A stretch of 6,582 nucleotides of DNA from Pseudomonadota bacterium. GTDB lineage: Bacteria; Pseudomonadota; Alphaproteobacteria; Sphingomonadales; Sphingomonadaceae. Where the stretch lies: the NCBI GenBank assembly GCA_023426225.1, contig JAFABD010000194.1, positions 1 through 6,582 on the forward strand. Reading direction: 5' to 3'. The first letter of the stretch is position 1. Every line of letters starts with the position of its first letter. The translations under genes and the position numbers were made by a program. Shown one piece after another: positions 4,762 to 6,582 of the stretch. The notes under the pieces were generated by a model. It did not search any database. It was given only the letters and a program-made list of their open reading frames with translations, and was not told the DNA's origin.

Positions 4762-6444
4762 TCAGGCAGCGTGTCGCGTCGCCGTCCGCGCCCGGTCGCG
4801 CCCGGCGGCCTTCGCCTCGAACAGTGCGGCGTCGGCGCCGCGATACAGTTGTTTCCAGTCGACCTCGTTCGCCAGCGGGCCGTTGCATACGCCGACGCTG
4901 GCGGTCACCATCATGTCGAACGGCATCCGCGTCGCGCGCAGCCGGGCAAGGATGTCCTCCGCCTCGAAACTGCTGTCCGCGGCGACGAGGATCGCGAATT
5001 CCTCGCCGCCCATGCGCGCGACCAGCGCCTCGAGCGGCGCGCAGGTGCGCAGCAGCCGCGAAAAGGTGCGCAGCACCTCGTCGCCGCCGTCATGGCCCAG
5101 CGTTTCGTTGACCTGCTTGAAATGGTCGAGATCGGCGATCAGCAGTCGCTGCTCGCCGGTGCGCCCGATCGCGTGGCGCAGGAACGCGCGGCGGTTGAGC
5201 AGCCCGGTGAGCGGATCGGTGTCGGCCAGCCGGCGCGCCATCACCTCGCTCGCGATCGCGTCGTCGCGTTCGTCGCGCAGCACCTTGATGCGATAGGCGA
5301 CCGCGAGCGCCGAGGTCAGCGCTTCGAACACGCCCGACAGCACCGTCGAATTGTCGATCCAGAACGCCCAGCCGATGCCGTGCAGATTGGCGACGATGCG
5401 CACCGCCGCGAACGCCAGCGGTGCGCTCCACGCCAGCGCGAACAGCCACAGGAAATGCGAACGCCGCGTCCAGGCATGCCACAGCGTCGGCAACACGGTC
5501 GCCAGCAGCCCGATGAACGCCATCGAATAGAGCAGGTCGGCCCAGCGCAGGTTGAGCGACCCGAACAGCGCGACGGCCAGCCCCGCCGTCGGCGCCGCCA
5601 TCGCCATGTACAGCATCGTCCGGTCGAGCCAGCGCGGAAAGACGCGATCCTCGAAGAAGCTGCGGATGAACAGCGCCCCGGTGCCGCCGACGCCTGCGAG
5701 GAAAAGATAATTGAGCCGCAGCCGGTCGTTGTTGGGCATCGTCGGCCACAGCCAGGCGACCGCGCCCGACGACGACAGGATATAGGCGAGCAGCAGCCCC
5801 AGCAGCGCGCAGTAATGAAGCTGGAACGGGTGGCGCATCGCGCACCACAGCGCGAAGCTGTAGACGATCAGCGCGATGCACAGCCCCGCGGACCCGGCAT
5901 AGAGCGTCATCATCATCAGGTTGGCGTGCGCGCTTTCCGCCTCGCTGAGTACCCGCGCACCGACCAGGATGCCGCGCACATTGGCCGCGCCGCGAATGTG
6001 CCACAGCACGCGCACCGTCGGCGCGGGGCCGATCGGCAGCGTCAGCTCGGCGAGCGCGCCCGGCTGGATCAGCGGGGTGATCCCGCGCGAATCGCTGCCG
6101 AACAGCGTGTGGACGCGACCGTCGCCGGTCAGCGCGCGCACCGTCAGCCCCTCCTGCCAAAGGCTGCCGAACCGCAGCGCCAGCGGATCGGCTGCGCTCG
6201 CCGTCCGGTCGATGTCGCGGCTGATGACCCAATAGTCGCCGGTGCCGAAACGATGCTGCGGCGTCGTGCAGTCGAAGCGTTCGGGATGGCGGATGAGCGT
6301 GTCGGGGGTCTGCCCCGTGTCGCGCAACACGCATACGCCGAGCGGCGTGCCGGCGATCCCCGACTGGGCGTGCGCCGGAGCCTGGGCCGCCACGGCCAGG
6401 GTGAACCAAAACAGGATGAGCCGGAATAGCCAGACGCCGCGCAT
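4762..6444 (-). CDS. Membrane-bound diguanylate cyclase: periplasmic sensor, 7TMR-DISM region and GGDEF domain
   Basis: This 560-residue protein is predicted to make cyclic di-GMP from two GTP in response to a periplasmic or membrane signal. Residues 1-26 form a signal peptide (cleavage likely after AHA). Residues about 27-175 form a periplasmic domain, probably of the 7TMR-DISM extracellular type, with two cysteines (38, 59) that could pair. Seven hydrophobic segments follow, near 176-199, 208-232, 245-263, 276-296, 301-322, 331-352 and 360-384. A short charged linker leads to the GGDEF domain (about 408-553): DPLTGLLNRR at 410-419, metal-binding Asp438 in ADLDHFKQVNE, GHDGGDEVL at 450-458 and the signature GGEEF at 479-483, so it should be catalytically active. 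The inhibitory RxxD site that should sit nine residues before the signature is Pro470 to Ala473, so product inhibition there is lost. The start is firm: an in-frame stop lies 24 nt upstream with no other start codon between. No EAL domain is present. The sensed ligand is unknown. Confidence 0.9.
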   Translation of the reverse strand: MRGVWLFRLILFWFTLAVAAQAPAHAQSGIAGTPLGVCVLRDTGQTPDTLIRHPERFDCTTPQHRFGTGDYWVISRDIDRTASAADPLALRFGSLWQEGLTVRALTGDGRVHTLFGSDSRGITPLIQPGALAELTLPIGPAPTVRVLWHIRGAANVRGILVGARVLSEAESAHANLMMMTLYAGSAGLCIALIVYSFALWCAMRHPFQLHYCALLGLLLAYILSSSGAVAWLWPTMPNNDRLRLNYLFLAGVGGTGALFIRSFFEDRVFPRWLDRTMLYMAMAAPTAGLAVALFGSLNLRWADLLYSMAFIGLLATVLPTLWHAWTRRSHFLWLFALAWSAPLAFAAVRIVANLHGIGWAFWIDNSTVLSGVFEALTSALAVAYRIKVLRDERDDAIASEVMARRLADTDPLTGLLNRRAFLRHAIGRTGEQRLLIADLDHFKQVNETLGHDGGDEVLRTFSRLLRTCAPLEALVARMGGEEFAILVAADSSFEAEDILARLRATRMPFDMMVTASVGVCNGPLANEVDWKQLYRGADAALFEAKAAGRDRARTATRHAA

Positions 6445-6566
6445 GGCCGAAACGCCTAACCTGTCTTATTCACCGCGGCGGGTGAGAGGGTTGGCGGGAG
6501 TGGCGTAAGCGATTGCTTTGCAGTAGGAAAATGGGTGTCTAGACCAGTCCTTCAGCGAGGCAATTT
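6445..6566. promoter_or_regulatory. Upstream region of the diguanylate cyclase gene, likely divergent promoter region
   Basis: These 122 nt contain no gene that I can support, and are less GC-rich near 6510-6570 than the flanking coding DNA, as expected of a promoter region. Visible elements are TCACC and GGTGA arms around a 6-nt centre (6470-6485), lying 26-41 nt before the cyclase ATG, and a perfect 8-bp palindrome GTCTAGAC at 6537-6544. I found no confident -35/-10 pair on either strand; the best plus-strand candidate is TTGCTT at 6513 with a poor -10 (TGTCTA) 17 nt later. Confidence 0.45.
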
Positions 6567-6582
6567 ATGCCACGGACCACAC
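6567..6582 (+). CDS. Possible start of a divergent gene (first five codons only, product unknown)
   Basis: An ATG at 6567 opens MPRTT and runs off the window edge. GAGG at 6557-6560 sits 6 nt before it, an acceptable ribosome binding site, and the AT-richer sequence upstream (CAATTT) resembles a translation start region. Five codons cannot identify a product, and the call rests only on the site context and on the lack of any other gene in this stretch. Confidence 0.35.

Noticed and set aside
4439..4888. Minus-strand open frame of 149 codons over the small membrane-protein region.
   Set aside because: Arg-rich out-of-frame translation overlapping the end of the cyclase; the 67-residue frame has the ribosome binding site and hydrophobic segments.
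5090..6409. Minus-strand open frame of 439 codons in a second frame of the cyclase gene.
   Set aside because: Out-of-frame shadow, Arg/Ala-rich, within a gene that has clear signal peptide, membrane and GGDEF features in the other frame.
4303..6429. Plus-strand open frame of 708 codons.
   Set aside because: It is antisense to the diguanylate cyclase and the small membrane-protein gene; the product is Arg/Gln/His-rich low-complexity sequence with no recognisable motif.
1..6582. Mobile elements, CRISPR arrays, tRNA genes, toxin-antitoxin or phage-defence modules.
   Set aside because: No transposase motifs, terminal inverted repeats, spaced direct repeats, tRNA-like cloverleaf or known defence domains were recognised in reading either strand.

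Overview
The window is GC-rich and densely coding. It looks like an alphaproteobacterial chromosome, most likely a sphingomonad. That placement is inferred from the strong G/C bias at third codon positions, the xseB-ispA pair, and the style of the fatty-acid CoA ligase and the 7TM-GGDEF protein. No marker gene (rRNA, tRNA) is present to settle it. I see no mobile element, CRISPR array, phage gene or RNA gene.

Layout. Positions 32-1193 (minus strand) hold a two-gene unit: xseB (exonuclease VII small subunit), then ispA (farnesyl diphosphate synthase) 4 nt later. In many proteobacteria dxs follows this pair; here the window ends 31 nt after ispA. An 87-nt divergent intergenic region separates xseB from a plus-strand aldehyde dehydrogenase of the succinate-semialdehyde type (1281-2678). 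That gene converges on a minus-strand acyl-CoA ligase (2745-4442), and a strong GC hairpin lies between them. Upstream of the ligase, on the same strand, are a small, clearly translated membrane protein of 67 residues (4474-4677) and a membrane-bound diguanylate cyclase (4762-6444). The cyclase has a signal peptide, a periplasmic sensor domain, seven membrane segments and a GGDEF domain. The last ~120 nt form the upstream region of the cyclase and probably the promoter region of a divergent gene, of which only the first five codons are visible.

How the genes relate. xseB and ispA are housekeeping genes (DNA repair, isoprenoid precursors) that often travel together without a functional link. 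The dehydrogenase supplies succinate from succinate semialdehyde (inferred substrate). The ligase activates fatty acids for beta-oxidation or lipid use. The three minus-strand genes at 2745-6444 run in one direction with gaps of 84 and 31 nt and end at an intrinsic terminator. They may be partly co-transcribed, although a candidate promoter sits just before the small membrane-protein gene.

The most interesting points are the uncharacterised two-helix mini-protein with its own promoter and palindrome, the cyclase that lacks the product-inhibition site, and the dehydrogenase that combines a Sad/YneI-like body with a CxC active-site loop. Most of the window is otherwise ordinary chromosome, and I do not see convincing evidence of a wholly new system.
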